Position numbers and translations under genes: made by a program. A stretch of DNA of 64,000 nt, from assembly GCF_022026155.1 (NCBI RefSeq), contig NZ_CP085041.1, positions 1,210,306 to 1,274,305 of the forward strand, given 5' to 3'. Shown here in pieces: positions 43,647 through 52,831 of this stretch (within the stretch, counting starts at the first letter, position 1; each line of letters opens with the position of its first letter). A model generated the notes under the pieces. It searched no databases and was not told the DNA's origin. It was given only the letters and a program-made list of their open reading frames with translations. Source of the stretch: Dissulfurimicrobium hydrothermale. Its GTDB lineage: Bacteria > Desulfobacterota > Dissulfuribacteria > Dissulfuribacterales > Sh68.

Positions 43647-44301
43647 AACCTACGCCGCGAATGGTATGGATCAATTTTTTCTCAAAGTCTTTGTCCACTT
43701 TGTTTCTGAGTCTCCAGACCATTACGTCAACCACGTTTGTCTGTGGGTCGAAATTGTAGTCCCACACGTGTTCGAGTATCATGGTCTTCGAGACGACCCT
43801 GCCCGCATTGCGCATTAGATATTCAAGGAGCGAAAATTCTTTGGGTTGAAGTTCTATCTTTACTTCCCCCCTTTTTACCTCACGAGTGAGTATATTCATA
43901 GAGAGGTCACCAACGGTGAGGGTAGCAGGTTTTGGTGACCTTGTATGCCTACGGATAAGGGCCTGTACGCGGGCAAGGAGTTCAGAGAATGAAAATGGTT
44001 TGATGAGGTAATCGTCGCTGCCTGTCTCAAGCCCTTTAATCCTGTCTTCAACTGATCGTTTGGCGCTTAATATTATAACTGGTGTGTTGACGCCCCTATG
44101 TCTCATCTCTTCGATAAGAGACAGGCCGTCAAGGTTGGGCAGCATTATGTCTATTACAGCTGCGTCGTACGGTTCGGTCAACGCCAAATGGAGGCCTTCA
44201 TCGCCGTCTTGCGCCTGGTCCACTGCGAAACCAGCCTGTTTCAGGCCGGATGCTACAAAAGAGCTGATCTTCTCGTCGTCTTCAACAACCAGTATTCTCA
44301 T
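43627..44301 (-). CDS. OmpR/PhoB-family response regulator
   Basis: 224 residues: receiver with D51 in AAVIDIMLPNLDG, DD acid pair at 8-9, Lys in LIKPFSFSELL, and a C-terminal winged helix (SLLEYLMRNAGRVVSKTMILEHVW, DVMVWRLRNKVD). It forms a two-component pair with the overlapping kinase gene and is the probable activator of the arn promoter near 42120. Confidence 0.92.
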   Translation of the reverse strand: MRILVVEDDEKISSFVASGLKQAGFAVDQAQDGDEGLHLALTEPYDAAVIDIMLPNLDGLSLIEEMRHRGVNTPVIILSAKRSVEDRIKGLETGSDDYLIKPFSFSELLARVQALIRRHTRSPKPATLTVGDLSMNILTREVKRGEVKIELQPKEFSLLEYLMRNAGRVVSKTMILEHVWDYNFDPQTNVVDVMVWRLRNKVDKDFEKKLIHTIRGVGYVLKNS

Positions 44302-44387
44302 GATTTCAATTAATGTGCATCGTATATTTTTATTTTTTTAATGTGTCATTCCTATGCGCGCCGGGATTTGTAGTATACCCGCCTGCA

Positions 44388-44401
44388 GCAGGCAGGCCTG
44401 T
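44388..44401. repeat. small inverted repeat in the gap before the regulator
   Basis: GCCTGCAGCAGGCAGGC lies within the 165-nt gap between the Fe-S protein and the response regulator, a short GC-rich palindrome in AT-rich surroundings. It has no T-run, so it is a weak terminator candidate at best. Confidence 0.3.
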
Positions 44402-44466
44402 CACTGATATATGGATTCAGAGTTTTTACGTCTCTTTGGAGATGGGGACCTTTTCATCTTTAAGTG

Positions 44467-44991
44467 TCAACCGCCTTCAACCAGTTTAGTGATGCGCTCC
44501 TTGGCTTCGGTGTCTTCATTCAAAGGGATGCATGAGTCAATATCGAGTTCGGCGAGGGCGAGCTTTGTTGCAAACGCCAGACATGATGCCTCTCCACAGG
44601 CCCTGCAGTTGGTTTTTGGAAGTAGTTTGTATATATCGAACGCCTGAGGGCGTTTACGTTCCCGATTGTCAGGGGTGATCGCCCCCCGCCTTTCCCACAG
44701 GGCATTTAGGTAATTTACGGCACTCGATACAGCCTCTCTGCCTTCGATGAGGTCAGGTACGGTTGCAACGGCCAGTTCATAAGGCCTTAAAGCAACTTTG
44801 TACCTGCCGAGTCTGAAGATGATCACCGGCCCTTCAGGGTCAAACGATATCACCCTTGCCTCAGCGTTCACATAGGGCATGACGGGCGACAGGTCTTTTT
44901 CTGTCTTTATTTTTGCCTTGTAGCAGGCCTTGTCTACATGACAGGCCGCGGCTTCGAGTACGGGTTCTGTATATTTTACAAACTCTTCCAT
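44467..44991 (-). CDS. Fe-S cluster protein of unknown function (PF04060-type motif)
   Basis: 174 residues. The C-terminal third has NCRACGEASCLAFATKLA with a further Cys sixteen residues on (C-x2-C-x4-C-x16-C), the 4Fe-4S motif also found in RnfB and the corrinoid/iron-sulfur protein of acetogens. The N-terminal 110 residues are of unknown fold and have two further Cys near the start (ACHVDKACY). It is 27 nt downstream of the LABN-like gene, itself coupled to cbiH. A link to corrinoid reduction is possible but unproven. Confidence 0.7.
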   Translation of the reverse strand: MEEFVKYTEPVLEAAACHVDKACYKAKIKTEKDLSPVMPYVNAEARVISFDPEGPVIIFRLGRYKVALRPYELAVATVPDLIEGREAVSSAVNYLNALWERRGAITPDNRERKRPQAFDIYKLLPKTNCRACGEASCLAFATKLALAELDIDSCIPLNEDTEAKERITKLVEGG

Positions 44992-45018
44992 GCGACTCCC
45001 CCTTTTTTTATGAGATTT

Positions 45019-45309
45019 TCATGTATGATGCGTCTTTTCCTTCGAGATGAAATAGAGATTTCTGAGATATATAAGTATCCCGAAGGCCTGACCTGCAATA
45101 AAGACTATATCGCGCCTTAAAATTGCATAGATTAGCAGCACCAGGCTTCCTGCGATGCTCAGATACCAGAATGCCGTTGGGATCATGCTCTTTTTGCGCC
45201 TTTCAGAATATATCCACTGGATAAAAAAGCGCATAAAAAACAGAAACTGGCCGGTAAATCCTATCGCAAGGACTAAAATTTCTTTTTTTGTCAAATTTTC
45301 CAGGATCAT
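45019..45309 (-). CDS. lipid-A-disaccharide synthase N-terminal-domain-like membrane protein
   Basis: 96 residues with three hydrophobic segments. FFMRFFIQWIYSERRKKS, IPTAFWYLSIAGSLVLL and YLRNLYFI are the hallmarks of the LABN family (PF07578), which also forms the N-terminal extension of some LpxB proteins and often lies beside lipid A modification genes. Its start overlaps the cbiH stop by 4 nt (ATGA). It is probably part of the envelope functions that follow on the same strand. Confidence 0.85.
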   Translation of the reverse strand: MILENLTKKEILVLAIGFTGQFLFFMRFFIQWIYSERRKKSMIPTAFWYLSIAGSLVLLIYAILRRDIVFIAGQAFGILIYLRNLYFISKEKTHHT

Positions 45310-46076
45310 AGCAGGTATTTGTTTTGATAACCTCGTGGGGTGATCATACGGTTGTTCCAGACAAAGGTCAAGGAGTTACCTATGATAACCGTTGTCTGCA
45401 TGTTGATTGCTGCATTGCACATGGCGTCAAGGTCTGTGATGGTCACTGACTCTTCGTCCCTTGTGGCTGCCATGACTATGCCAACAGGGGTTTCGGGCGG
45501 ACGGTATTCAAGGATGATGTCCCTGGCCCTCATGATGTGTCCTTCCCTGCGTTTGGATCTGGGGTTGTAGAGTACTATCACCATGTCAGCGGATGCAGCG
45601 GCCTTGAGCCGCATCTCTATGACCTCCCATGGGGTAAGGAGATCCGAAAGGCTTATGGCTGCAAAGTCGTGCATGATCGGGGCGCCAAGCCTTGAGGCGC
45701 AGGCATTTAAAGCAGCAATCCCCGGAATGACCCGGATATCCACATCCAAACCATCTGCCCTTGCCAGTTCGAATACAAGACCGGCCATGGCATATATCCC
45801 GGGGTCTCCGCCCGAGACAAGGGCCACGGTCTTCCCGTTTCCCGCGAGATCAAGCGCCTTTCTGCAGCGCTCGACCTCTTTCATCATCTCTGAGGAGATG
45901 ACTTCCTTGCCCGTAAGCAGGGCAGGTATGAGTTCGAGATAGGTCTTGTATCCGATGACCACGTCTGCCTTGCTGATTGCATCCATCGCCGCCGGGGTGA
46001 CGTGCTCAAGCCCTCCTGGACCTGTTCCTACCACGTAAAGTCTGCTTCGGCCACCGCCACTGTAACTTCCTTCCAT
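45306..46076 (-). CDS. cbiH: cobalt-precorrin-3 C17-methyltransferase (CbiH/CobJ)
   Basis: 256 residues, SAM-dependent tetrapyrrole methylase that contracts the ring. RLYVVGTGPGGLEHVT, ADVVIGYKTYLELI, ALVSGGDPGIYAMAG and VIPGIAALNACASRLGAP are typical. The start at 46076 overlaps cbiG by 49 nt; the first dozen residues before RLYVVG are not conserved, so an internal start is possible. Followed by the LABN-like gene with 4-nt overlap. Confidence 0.92.
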   Translation of the reverse strand: MEGSYSGGGRSRLYVVGTGPGGLEHVTPAAMDAISKADVVIGYKTYLELIPALLTGKEVISSEMMKEVERCRKALDLAGNGKTVALVSGGDPGIYAMAGLVFELARADGLDVDIRVIPGIAALNACASRLGAPIMHDFAAISLSDLLTPWEVIEMRLKAAASADMVIVLYNPRSKRREGHIMRARDIILEYRPPETPVGIVMAATRDEESVTITDLDAMCNAAINMQTTVIIGNSLTFVWNNRMITPRGYQNKYLL

Positions 46077-47011
46077 TTGGTCTTCTCCACTAAAAGTCTT
46101 TTTGTCCCGGCGCTCAGTATGGCCGCGGGCTCACATACCCCGCCTACACCTGTGGCCTCCATAACGATCATTGAAGACTCCCTGATCGGAATTTTGCTGA
46201 GGAGGTTTTTTGAATAAAATTCGACGTCTACGCCGAGCATCCTTGCATATTTCATCAGCCCGTCTTCATCCTTTTTTATGTCGATTGAGGCGAGATTGCG
46301 AATGGAAAGGGGGGAAAGGCCATTAATTTTAAATGTTTTGTTTACAGCGTGGGCGATTTTTTCCATTGATGTGCCCCGGTTGCACCCGATTCCTACGACA
46401 AGGTTCCTCGGCCTGAGGAACAGCGGACCTTTAAAAGACCATATACGGTTCGATACAACAATATCGGCTGTATCCGGCGCATCAGTCTTTACAAGTCCTG
46501 GCGGAAGGGCGGGGAGCCTGACCTCTGAATATATGCTGACCGAGCCCTTATTTACAAGCCTGGCGCTTACACGGGTGAGCGCCTTTCCGTCTTCCACCGC
46601 AAGATCAAGCCCTTTTGCCCAGAGATCAACGGCGGCCAGACCTAGGATGTCCGATGCAGTGGTTATCACGGCCTCGGCGCCTATGCTCTCTGCAACACGC
46701 CTTGCAAGGTCGTTTCCGCCGCCTATGTGTCCTGAAAGCAGGCTTATGGCGAATCTCCCTACCTCGTCCACCACCACTACACAAGGATCTTTTTTCTTGT
46801 CCTTAAGATGAGGTGCTATGGCCCTTACGACAATGCCGGTCGCCATGATGAAGACAAAACCGTCGTAATCCGTCCATATGCGTCCGACTGTCTCACGGAC
46901 AGGGCTGGGCTCAGGGATCACCTCGGCCCTGCCGGTCTTGGAAAGATCATCGGCGATCCTCTTTGCAAGCCCTTTCGTCCTGTCTGTAAGGGCAAGAATC
47001 GCTACATTCAT
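46028..47011 (-). CDS. cbiG: cobalt-precorrin-5A hydrolase (CbiG)
   Basis: 327 residues. Opens the delta-lactone to release acetaldehyde in the anaerobic pathway. VFIMATGIVVRAIAPHLKDK and SLLSGHIGGGNDLARRVA in the N-half, VVGIGCNRGTSMEKIA in the C-half are diagnostic. CbiG occurs only in the anaerobic (early cobalt insertion) route. 4-nt overlap with cbiF. Confidence 0.95.
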   Translation of the reverse strand: MNVAILALTDRTKGLAKRIADDLSKTGRAEVIPEPSPVRETVGRIWTDYDGFVFIMATGIVVRAIAPHLKDKKKDPCVVVVDEVGRFAISLLSGHIGGGNDLARRVAESIGAEAVITTASDILGLAAVDLWAKGLDLAVEDGKALTRVSARLVNKGSVSIYSEVRLPALPPGLVKTDAPDTADIVVSNRIWSFKGPLFLRPRNLVVGIGCNRGTSMEKIAHAVNKTFKINGLSPLSIRNLASIDIKKDEDGLMKYARMLGVDVEFYSKNLLSKIPIRESSMIVMEATGVGGVCEPAAILSAGTKRLLVEKTKWKEVTVAVAEADFTW

Positions 47012-47760
47012 TTCCTATACCCATGTGTGAAGTCTTTTGCATAAAGCCTCGATTTTTCGTAACTTTCTTTTTCTCCAAAAACCTTGCCAACGGCTATGAC
47101 GGCGGTCTTTTCAACCCCTGCATCCCTTGCCAGCCCTGATATGGTGGAGAGCCTGCCCCTTATTATCCTCTCTTCAGGCCATGTCGCCTTCTCTATCACT
47201 GCGACAGGCGTATCGTTCGGATATCCGCCGTCTATCAGATCATGCACGACCTCGTCTATCATGCCGGCGCTCAGGAGGATCATCATGGTGGCCTGATGCC
47301 CGGCGAGCGATTTAAGCCCCTCGCCTTCGGGCACAGGGGTGCGGCCTTTGCGTCTTGTAATGATGACGGTCTGTGAGATGCCTGGGATTGTAAGCTCGGT
47401 CTTTAACGCCGCAGCCGCCGCGGTCACAGAGCTGACACCAGGTATGACATCAAACGGGATGCCAAGGTCTTTGAGCGCGTCCATCTGCTCCTGTATGGCC
47501 CCGTAGATGGCAGGGTCCCCTGTGTGCAGGCGCACAATCCTCTTTCCTTCTCTCCATGCCCTGGCCATGATTGCTGTTGTCTCATCGAGTGTAAGCCCTG
47601 AAGAGTCATGGGCCTCGGCCTTTATGTCCTGAATCAGGGCCGTTGGCACGAGGCTTCCTGTATAGATCACCACATCTGCCTCATCGAGCAGCCTCCTGCC
47701 CTTTAATGTGATGAGCTCGGGGTCGCCTGGGCCCGCCCCTACAAAAGAGACCGGTTTCAT
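47008..47760 (-). CDS. cbiF: cobalt-precorrin-4 C11-methyltransferase (CbiF/CobM)
   Basis: 250 residues. VSFVGAGPGDPELITLKG, ADVVIYTGSLVP, IVRLHTGDPAIYGAIQEQ and VIPGVSSVTAAAAALK match CbiF. It methylates C11 of cobalt-precorrin-4. 4-nt overlaps with cbiL upstream and cbiG downstream. Confidence 0.94.
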   Translation of the reverse strand: MKPVSFVGAGPGDPELITLKGRRLLDEADVVIYTGSLVPTALIQDIKAEAHDSSGLTLDETTAIMARAWREGKRIVRLHTGDPAIYGAIQEQMDALKDLGIPFDVIPGVSSVTAAAAALKTELTIPGISQTVIITRRKGRTPVPEGEGLKSLAGHQATMMILLSAGMIDEVVHDLIDGGYPNDTPVAVIEKATWPEERIIRGRLSTISGLARDAGVEKTAVIAVGKVFGEKESYEKSRLYAKDFTHGYRK

Positions 47761-48500
47761 CGCCGAACCCCTGTTCCAGTTGCCTTTCTTACAATAATGG
47801 TGGAAAAGTAGTGAAGCGGCCCAATGGATGAGGACTTTATGTCACGAATGACCCTTTCGTCCTCAAGACTTGAGCGCTCAATAAGTACGGCCCTTTTGGT
47901 CAGGCCGAGCTCATCCAGGATAGCTGTGATTTTATCCATTACGTTATGCACCTTCATAAGGACTATCGTATCAAAGGTCAAAAGGGCGTCTCTTATGCGT
48001 ATGTCTTCAAATGTCGCAGGGATGACGACCATCTGTTCATCTCCAAGACACAAAGGGATGGTTGCAGAGGCCGCACCCGCGCTTATGGATGATACCCCGG
48101 GGATGATTGTGACATTAAAATCTGGCATGAGATCCATCAGGGTCTCGCAGACATAGAAACCAGTGCTGTATATGCCTGGATCGCCCATTGTCGGGAAGGC
48201 TACGTCTTTGCCCTGTAAGAGCCTTGCTGATATGGCATTTGCCGCCTCCCGCCAGGCCATGACCATGTCTTTGTCCCCAAGGCCTTTTCTGACCTTTTTC
48301 ATGGGGAAGTGGACATCAAGGACCTCCTTACCTTCCCTTGAGACCAGGCGTTCAATGATGGAAAGGGCCACGCTTCCGCCATTTTCTCTCCCCTTTGGCG
48401 CAAGCCAGACGGGAGATTGTTTTAAGACATCCAAGGCCTTTAGTGTCATAAGCCCTGGATCCCCCGGTCCTACGCCTACAACAAAGAATTTTCCGGTCAT
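47757..48500 (-). CDS. cbiL: cobalt-precorrin-2 C20-methyltransferase (CbiL/CobI)
   Basis: 247 residues. FFVVGVGPGDPGLMTLKAL, VAFPTMGDPGIYSTGFYV and IIPGVSSISAGAASATIPL identify the family, along with the VWLAPKGRENGGSVALSI segment after the first strand. It adds the C20 methyl that is later lost with ring contraction. It lies between cbiET and cbiF with 4-nt overlaps. Confidence 0.94.
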   Translation of the reverse strand: MTGKFFVVGVGPGDPGLMTLKALDVLKQSPVWLAPKGRENGGSVALSIIERLVSREGKEVLDVHFPMKKVRKGLGDKDMVMAWREAANAISARLLQGKDVAFPTMGDPGIYSTGFYVCETLMDLMPDFNVTIIPGVSSISAGAASATIPLCLGDEQMVVIPATFEDIRIRDALLTFDTIVLMKVHNVMDKITAILDELGLTKRAVLIERSSLEDERVIRDIKSSSIGPLHYFSTIIVRKATGTGVRR

Positions 48501-49705
48501 TTTACCCCTGTTATAATGGAAATTGGATTTAGATTTAAAGACGTCCCGTCTTCGAGTTTCCGTCTCGTGACGCTTATTTCGCTTATATCTACTTCAAGCC
48601 CTGCCTCGCACATAAGCCTTGGGGCGAGATCCCTGGTCTTTGCCGTTACGGCGTTTATCACGATCCGCCCGCTGTTTTTAAGCCTTCTGGCAGTGGATGC
48701 GATAATCCCAGGGAGGCTTCCGCCGCTTCCGCCTATAAAGACCCGGTCAGGGTCCGGAAGGCCGGACAGCACGCCAGGCGCCTCGCCATGGACAGGGGTT
48801 ATGTTCCAAACGCCAAATCTCATTATGTTTGTGCGGAGATTGAACATCTCAGCCCCATCTTTTTCGATGGCGAATATCTTGAGCCTAGGCGAGATGCGCC
48901 CGGTCTCTATGGAGACGGAGCCGCTTCCAGCCCCTATGTCCCAGAGTACGCCCTCTTTCGGGGGTCTGAGCCTGTGGATTGTAACGGCCCTGACCTCATC
49001 CTTGGTAATAAGCCCGCGGCTGTGCTCGATTTGAGACTCAGTGAGGCCGAAGACAAATGGATGATCTTCATCCTCAGCCCTTGTCTTCCTGATGACGATC
49101 ATGACATTCGGCTCGGCGAATTCCTGGCCTACCGCCTCATCAAGTCTGCCCTCAAAGACCCGCTCGTCTTTCATCCCAAGCCTTTCCCCCACAAAGACCA
49201 GATAATCACCGCGGCGATCAGGCGGCAGGGCGTCAAGGAGCCTTTTCGCTATAAAGGATGGATCGTGCACATCGTCGGTCAGGATGAATGTCTTTTGATG
49301 CAGCAGGATGCGGCCATGGATATCGTCAATCTCCCTCCCGTGCAGGCTCAAAAAGTGTGCGTCGTCCCATGGCTCCTTAAGGCATGAAAAGGCAAGCTGC
49401 ATGGAGGAAAGGGCAGGGTAGATCGTTATGACGTCCCTTTCAAATTCCTTGATGATCAGGCGGCCTATGCCGTAAAAGAGCGGGTCTCCATCTGCAAGGA
49501 CAGCGACATCTGTTTTGTTTAGCGCATCCCTTATGGCCTTTATGGCCTCTTTTATCGGGACGATCGGAATGATGCCGAGGTCTGCGCTATGGATAAAAGA
49601 ACGGAATCTCTCAGGAGTTACTGCATAGCCACAAGATAAGATAGCATTTCTGCCCATTTTCGACGGACCTTCAGGCCCTATGCCGATAAGGTGCAACCTA
49701 TGCAC
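48497..49705 (-). CDS. cbiET: bifunctional cobalt-precorrin-6B/7 C5,C15-methyltransferase (CbiET/CobL)
   Basis: 402 residues in two parts: a CbiE methylase domain (1 to about 205; LHLIGIGPEGPS, VAVLADGDPLFYGIG, ALSSMQLAFSCLKEPW) and a CbiT Rossmann methyltransferase (about 215-402; VLWDIGAGSGSVSIE, FIGGSGGSLPGIIA) that also decarboxylates C12 acetate. The fusion is common. It starts 8 nt inside the cbiD end. Confidence 0.94.
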   Translation of the reverse strand: MHRLHLIGIGPEGPSKMGRNAILSCGYAVTPERFRSFIHSADLGIIPIVPIKEAIKAIRDALNKTDVAVLADGDPLFYGIGRLIIKEFERDVITIYPALSSMQLAFSCLKEPWDDAHFLSLHGREIDDIHGRILLHQKTFILTDDVHDPSFIAKRLLDALPPDRRGDYLVFVGERLGMKDERVFEGRLDEAVGQEFAEPNVMIVIRKTRAEDEDHPFVFGLTESQIEHSRGLITKDEVRAVTIHRLRPPKEGVLWDIGAGSGSVSIETGRISPRLKIFAIEKDGAEMFNLRTNIMRFGVWNITPVHGEAPGVLSGLPDPDRVFIGGSGGSLPGIIASTARRLKNSGRIVINAVTAKTRDLAPRLMCEAGLEVDISEISVTRRKLEDGTSLNLNPISIITGVK

Positions 49706-50768
49706 GTTCAGCCACCTCGCCTGAATCTATCAGATAGACCGAGACCGGGATACCTGCCACACCCTCTGCAAATGCCTTTGCCCTTTTGCACACAAGGCAG
49801 ATTATCTCCTTTTCCCCAGCCTCCTTTAGCCGCCAATAGATCTCCCTTGCGGTGTTCGCATTATAGAACTTATCGGAGTCCTTGAGGCCGAGGTCTTTCA
49901 GGAACGAGACCATTGCTTTGATCTCAAGGGCCCCGTGCCGCACATGGGTCTGAGGGATGCCCATTGCGGCTTTTACAAGCTTTGCCCACATACACCCAAG
50001 GTGCAGCCTTGAAAAGCCGTGGGCCCTGGCCTCAAGGAGGGAGAATTCGAGGTAGTCGCCCATCATCACATAGGCCTCTTCAGGAAGCCCCAGTTCCGCC
50101 TCAAGGACTGCCTCTGATGTGCGGCCGGTGGAGAGCGCCACCTCTGAAAGCCCCGCTGCCCGCGCCACATCCATGGATGCCTTGATGGTGGCCGTCCATG
50201 CCTCGGCGGATATGGGCCTTACGATACCGGTGGTGCCGAGGATGGAAATCCCTCCCAATATTCCAAGGCGTCTGTTCAGGGTGTGTTCCGCAAGTCTCTC
50301 CCCATTCGGCACGGAGATGATGACCTCAATGCCCAACACTTGCCCTATAGCGCAACCAGATTCCGAAATCGCCTCTTCCACCGCCTTTTTGATCATCTTT
50401 TTTGGCATAGGGTTTATGGCTGGCTCGCCAACCTGTACAGGCAGTCCTGGCTTTGTAACAATGCCGACCCCTGGCCCCCCGAGTATCCTGATCCTATCTT
50501 TCCCTGTCTCGATAACCCTTATCAAGGCCTCTATCTCGGCACCGTTCGTTACGTCAGGGTCGTCCCCTGCATCCTTGATTATTGATGCAACTGCTGTGTA
50601 AGGGCCGGCCAGGGCTGCCATATGCACGGCGAATGTCACCCTGCCGCCTTGTGGAAATGGTATCTCGACCCGTGGCTGAAGGTCTTTTGTAAGGAGACAG
50701 AGTGTTGCAGCCTTTGCCGCTGCAGCTGCACAGGCCCCTGTGGTATAGCCTGAGCGGAGCCTCTTCAT
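49698..50768 (-). CDS. cbiD: cobalt-precorrin-5B C1-methyltransferase (CbiD)
   Basis: 356 residues from the ATG at 50768 that forms ATGA with the cbiC stop. RLRSGYTTGACAAAAAKAA, SIIKDAGDDPDVTNGAEI, GGPGVGIVTKPGL and ILGTTGIVRPISAEAW are unmistakable. The open frame continues upstream to 51107 in the cbiC region, but that part is basic, Cys-rich and not conserved. CbiD is specific to the anaerobic pathway. Confidence 0.95.
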   Translation of the reverse strand: MKRLRSGYTTGACAAAAAKAATLCLLTKDLQPRVEIPFPQGGRVTFAVHMAALAGPYTAVASIIKDAGDDPDVTNGAEIEALIRVIETGKDRIRILGGPGVGIVTKPGLPVQVGEPAINPMPKKMIKKAVEEAISESGCAIGQVLGIEVIISVPNGERLAEHTLNRRLGILGGISILGTTGIVRPISAEAWTATIKASMDVARAAGLSEVALSTGRTSEAVLEAELGLPEEAYVMMGDYLEFSLLEARAHGFSRLHLGCMWAKLVKAAMGIPQTHVRHGALEIKAMVSFLKDLGLKDSDKFYNANTAREIYWRLKEAGEKEIICLVCKRAKAFAEGVAGIPVSVYLIDSGEVAERA

Positions 50769-51400
50769 GCCTTGCATTCCGCTAGACGAAGGAGTGCGTT
50801 TACAATCGCGGCGGCCGCAGGGCTTCCGCCTTTTCTGCCGAGGATCGTTATGAAGGGGTATGGCCTTGAAGACAGAAGTTCCTTTGATTCCGCTGCATTT
50901 ACAAAGCCGACCGGAGTACCGACCAGCAGCGAGTTGCAGCCGTTCCTGTCTATATATTTGACGGCGCTTAAAAGTGCGGTCGGGGCGTTTCCTATGGCGA
51001 TTATACCAATATCGTTTTGATCTATTCCGATCTCTATGGCCGCATCGGCCCTTGTACGACCCTCTTCCTGTGCCTTCTTCGCGGCACCAGGATCCGCGAT
51101 CAAACACATGACCCTGCCGCCGAACCTTGAAAGCCTTGTCTTGTCTATACCTGCGGCAACCATGTTTACATCGGTCAGCACGTCTTTTCCCGCCCTTACA
51201 GCCTCGATTCCGGCCTGAATGGCCTTTGGATGAAATTTCATCTGGGAGGCGATCGAGACGTCACCAGTGGCATGAACCACCCGTATAACTACGGAGAGCT
51301 CATCCTGGTTAAACGGTGTCTGTCCGAGTTCCTCCCTTATTATCCTGAAACTCTCTTCTTCGATCTCGTCTGGCCTTGAAAACCTCAGCTCAAATTCCAT
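50765..51400 (-). CDS. cbiC: cobalt-precorrin-8 methylmutase (CbiC/CobH)
   Basis: 211 residues. Moves the C11 methyl to C12, giving cobyrinate. SFRIIREELGQTPF, RVVHATGDVSIASQMKFHP with the catalytic His, VLTDVNMVAAGI, and LLVGTPVGFVNAAESKELL are all conserved. 11-nt overlap with cbiA and 4 nt with cbiD. Confidence 0.95.
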   Translation of the reverse strand: MEFELRFSRPDEIEEESFRIIREELGQTPFNQDELSVVIRVVHATGDVSIASQMKFHPKAIQAGIEAVRAGKDVLTDVNMVAAGIDKTRLSRFGGRVMCLIADPGAAKKAQEEGRTRADAAIEIGIDQNDIGIIAIGNAPTALLSAVKYIDRNGCNSLLVGTPVGFVNAAESKELLSSRPYPFITILGRKGGSPAAAAIVNALLRLAECKA

Positions 51401-52820
51401 GGCCTCCTGCTCCCTTTGAAAACTCGATGAACCTCCTGACCGCCCACGGTGTGTTGCCGAAATGGATGTGTATGTAGCTGCCCAGCGTATTTTTGATTAG
51501 ATAGCCACTGAACCTCCCGTCTGCAAGCCGGAATGTACGATCGACCTCAGGCGGCATCTCTTCTATGGTCGAATAGTGGAACTCATGGCCTTTGAGCCTG
51601 GGGATGCCATGCTGTGCAAAGGCGGTCCGCAAACCCTTGTACATAGCCGCAAATGGTCCAGAGACAGGTTCTATCTCCCTGTATCCGAGTGCTGACAAGC
51701 GGTAGTTCATCTTGGCTCTGACCGGATATATGCCGACCATTGGATAGAATTTTTGGTCAAGGCCTTCTATACCCTGGGTAAGGTACATAAAACCGCCGCA
51801 TTCGGCATAAACGACCCCGCCTCTAATCGACCAGTCCCTGATCGAATTGAGCATCTCATGGTTTTCAGAGAGCCGTTCAGCATAGAGTTCAGGATAGCCG
51901 CCGCCAAGATATATAGCATCTATACCATCAGGGATGGCTGTATCTGAAAGTGGACTGAATTCTGTTATCCTCGCCCCCATTTTTCGGAACAGATCGAGAT
52001 TGTCTTCATAATAGAAACAGAATGCCTCATCTCTTGCAATTCCTATGGTTATTTCATGCCCTTGGGTGTATCCGTCATTGTTGTTCTTAGGACCGTCTCC
52101 GCCTGTCTCGGAAATAGTACAGTCCAGATTCAAAGGCTCTTTGATTTTAACTGGTTTTATCTGGAGGTCCATAAGTCTTTCTAGATCAATGAAATCGGAC
52201 ACCGCACAGGAAAGCCTTTCTACAGCCTTTTTATCGAGCGGGGCGTCGTTTGCCATAAATAGCCCGAGGTGGCGGCTTGGTATCTCAAACCATTGATCCC
52301 TTGGGAGATATCCTAGAAATAGATCAGAGTTGCAATGCCTTACGATGGCGTTTTTCAATAGATCAAGGTGTCTCCGGCTCCCGACTCTGTTAAGAATTAT
52401 TCCCTGGACAAGATCTGGGTCGATTACCTCAAAGCCCTTTATAATAGCGGCGACCGTTTCTGCCATTGAACGTACGTCAATGACCAGGATAACCGGTAAT
52501 CCAAGGCATCTTGCGAGAGATGCACTGCTCGAGACCCCGCCGTCAAAAAGACCCATAACCCCCTCGACTACGGCTATATCCGCCCCTTTTGCATGGTCAA
52601 AGAAGGTCTCTTTTACAAAATTTTCCCCGCACATCCATATATCCAGGTTCCTTGACATCCTTCCTGTCACCATGTGGTGCAGGGTGGGGTCTATGAAGTC
52701 GGGCCCGCATTTAAAGGGTTGGACATCGAGACCCTTTGACTTAAGGGCCGCCATGATGCCAAGTGCCACGGTGGTTTTACCTACTCCGCTTTGGGTGCCG
52801 GCGATGAGGAACGTCTTCAT
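51390..52820 (-). CDS. cbiA: cobyrinate a,c-diamide synthase (CbiA/CobB)
   Basis: 476 residues from the ATG at 52820. N-terminal dethiobiotin-synthetase-like ATPase (FLIAGTQSGVGKTTVALG, VVEGVMGLFDGG) and C-terminal class I glutaminase-like domain (YLGGGYPELYAERL, VYAECGGFMYLTQG with the nucleophile Cys). It amidates the a and c side chains with glutamine. A start at 52847 would overlap cbiK and add nine residues. Confidence 0.95.
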   Translation of the reverse strand: MKTFLIAGTQSGVGKTTVALGIMAALKSKGLDVQPFKCGPDFIDPTLHHMVTGRMSRNLDIWMCGENFVKETFFDHAKGADIAVVEGVMGLFDGGVSSSASLARCLGLPVILVIDVRSMAETVAAIIKGFEVIDPDLVQGIILNRVGSRRHLDLLKNAIVRHCNSDLFLGYLPRDQWFEIPSRHLGLFMANDAPLDKKAVERLSCAVSDFIDLERLMDLQIKPVKIKEPLNLDCTISETGGDGPKNNNDGYTQGHEITIGIARDEAFCFYYEDNLDLFRKMGARITEFSPLSDTAIPDGIDAIYLGGGYPELYAERLSENHEMLNSIRDWSIRGGVVYAECGGFMYLTQGIEGLDQKFYPMVGIYPVRAKMNYRLSALGYREIEPVSGPFAAMYKGLRTAFAQHGIPRLKGHEFHYSTIEEMPPEVDRTFRLADGRFSGYLIKNTLGSYIHIHFGNTPWAVRRFIEFSKGAGGHGI

Positions 52821-52831
52821 AGAGACATTAT

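Noticed and set aside
50769-51107. N-terminal extension of CbiD by 113 residues
   Set aside because: It is antisense-like, basic and Cys-rich, lies wholly inside cbiC in another frame, and CbiD begins naturally at the ATG at 50768.
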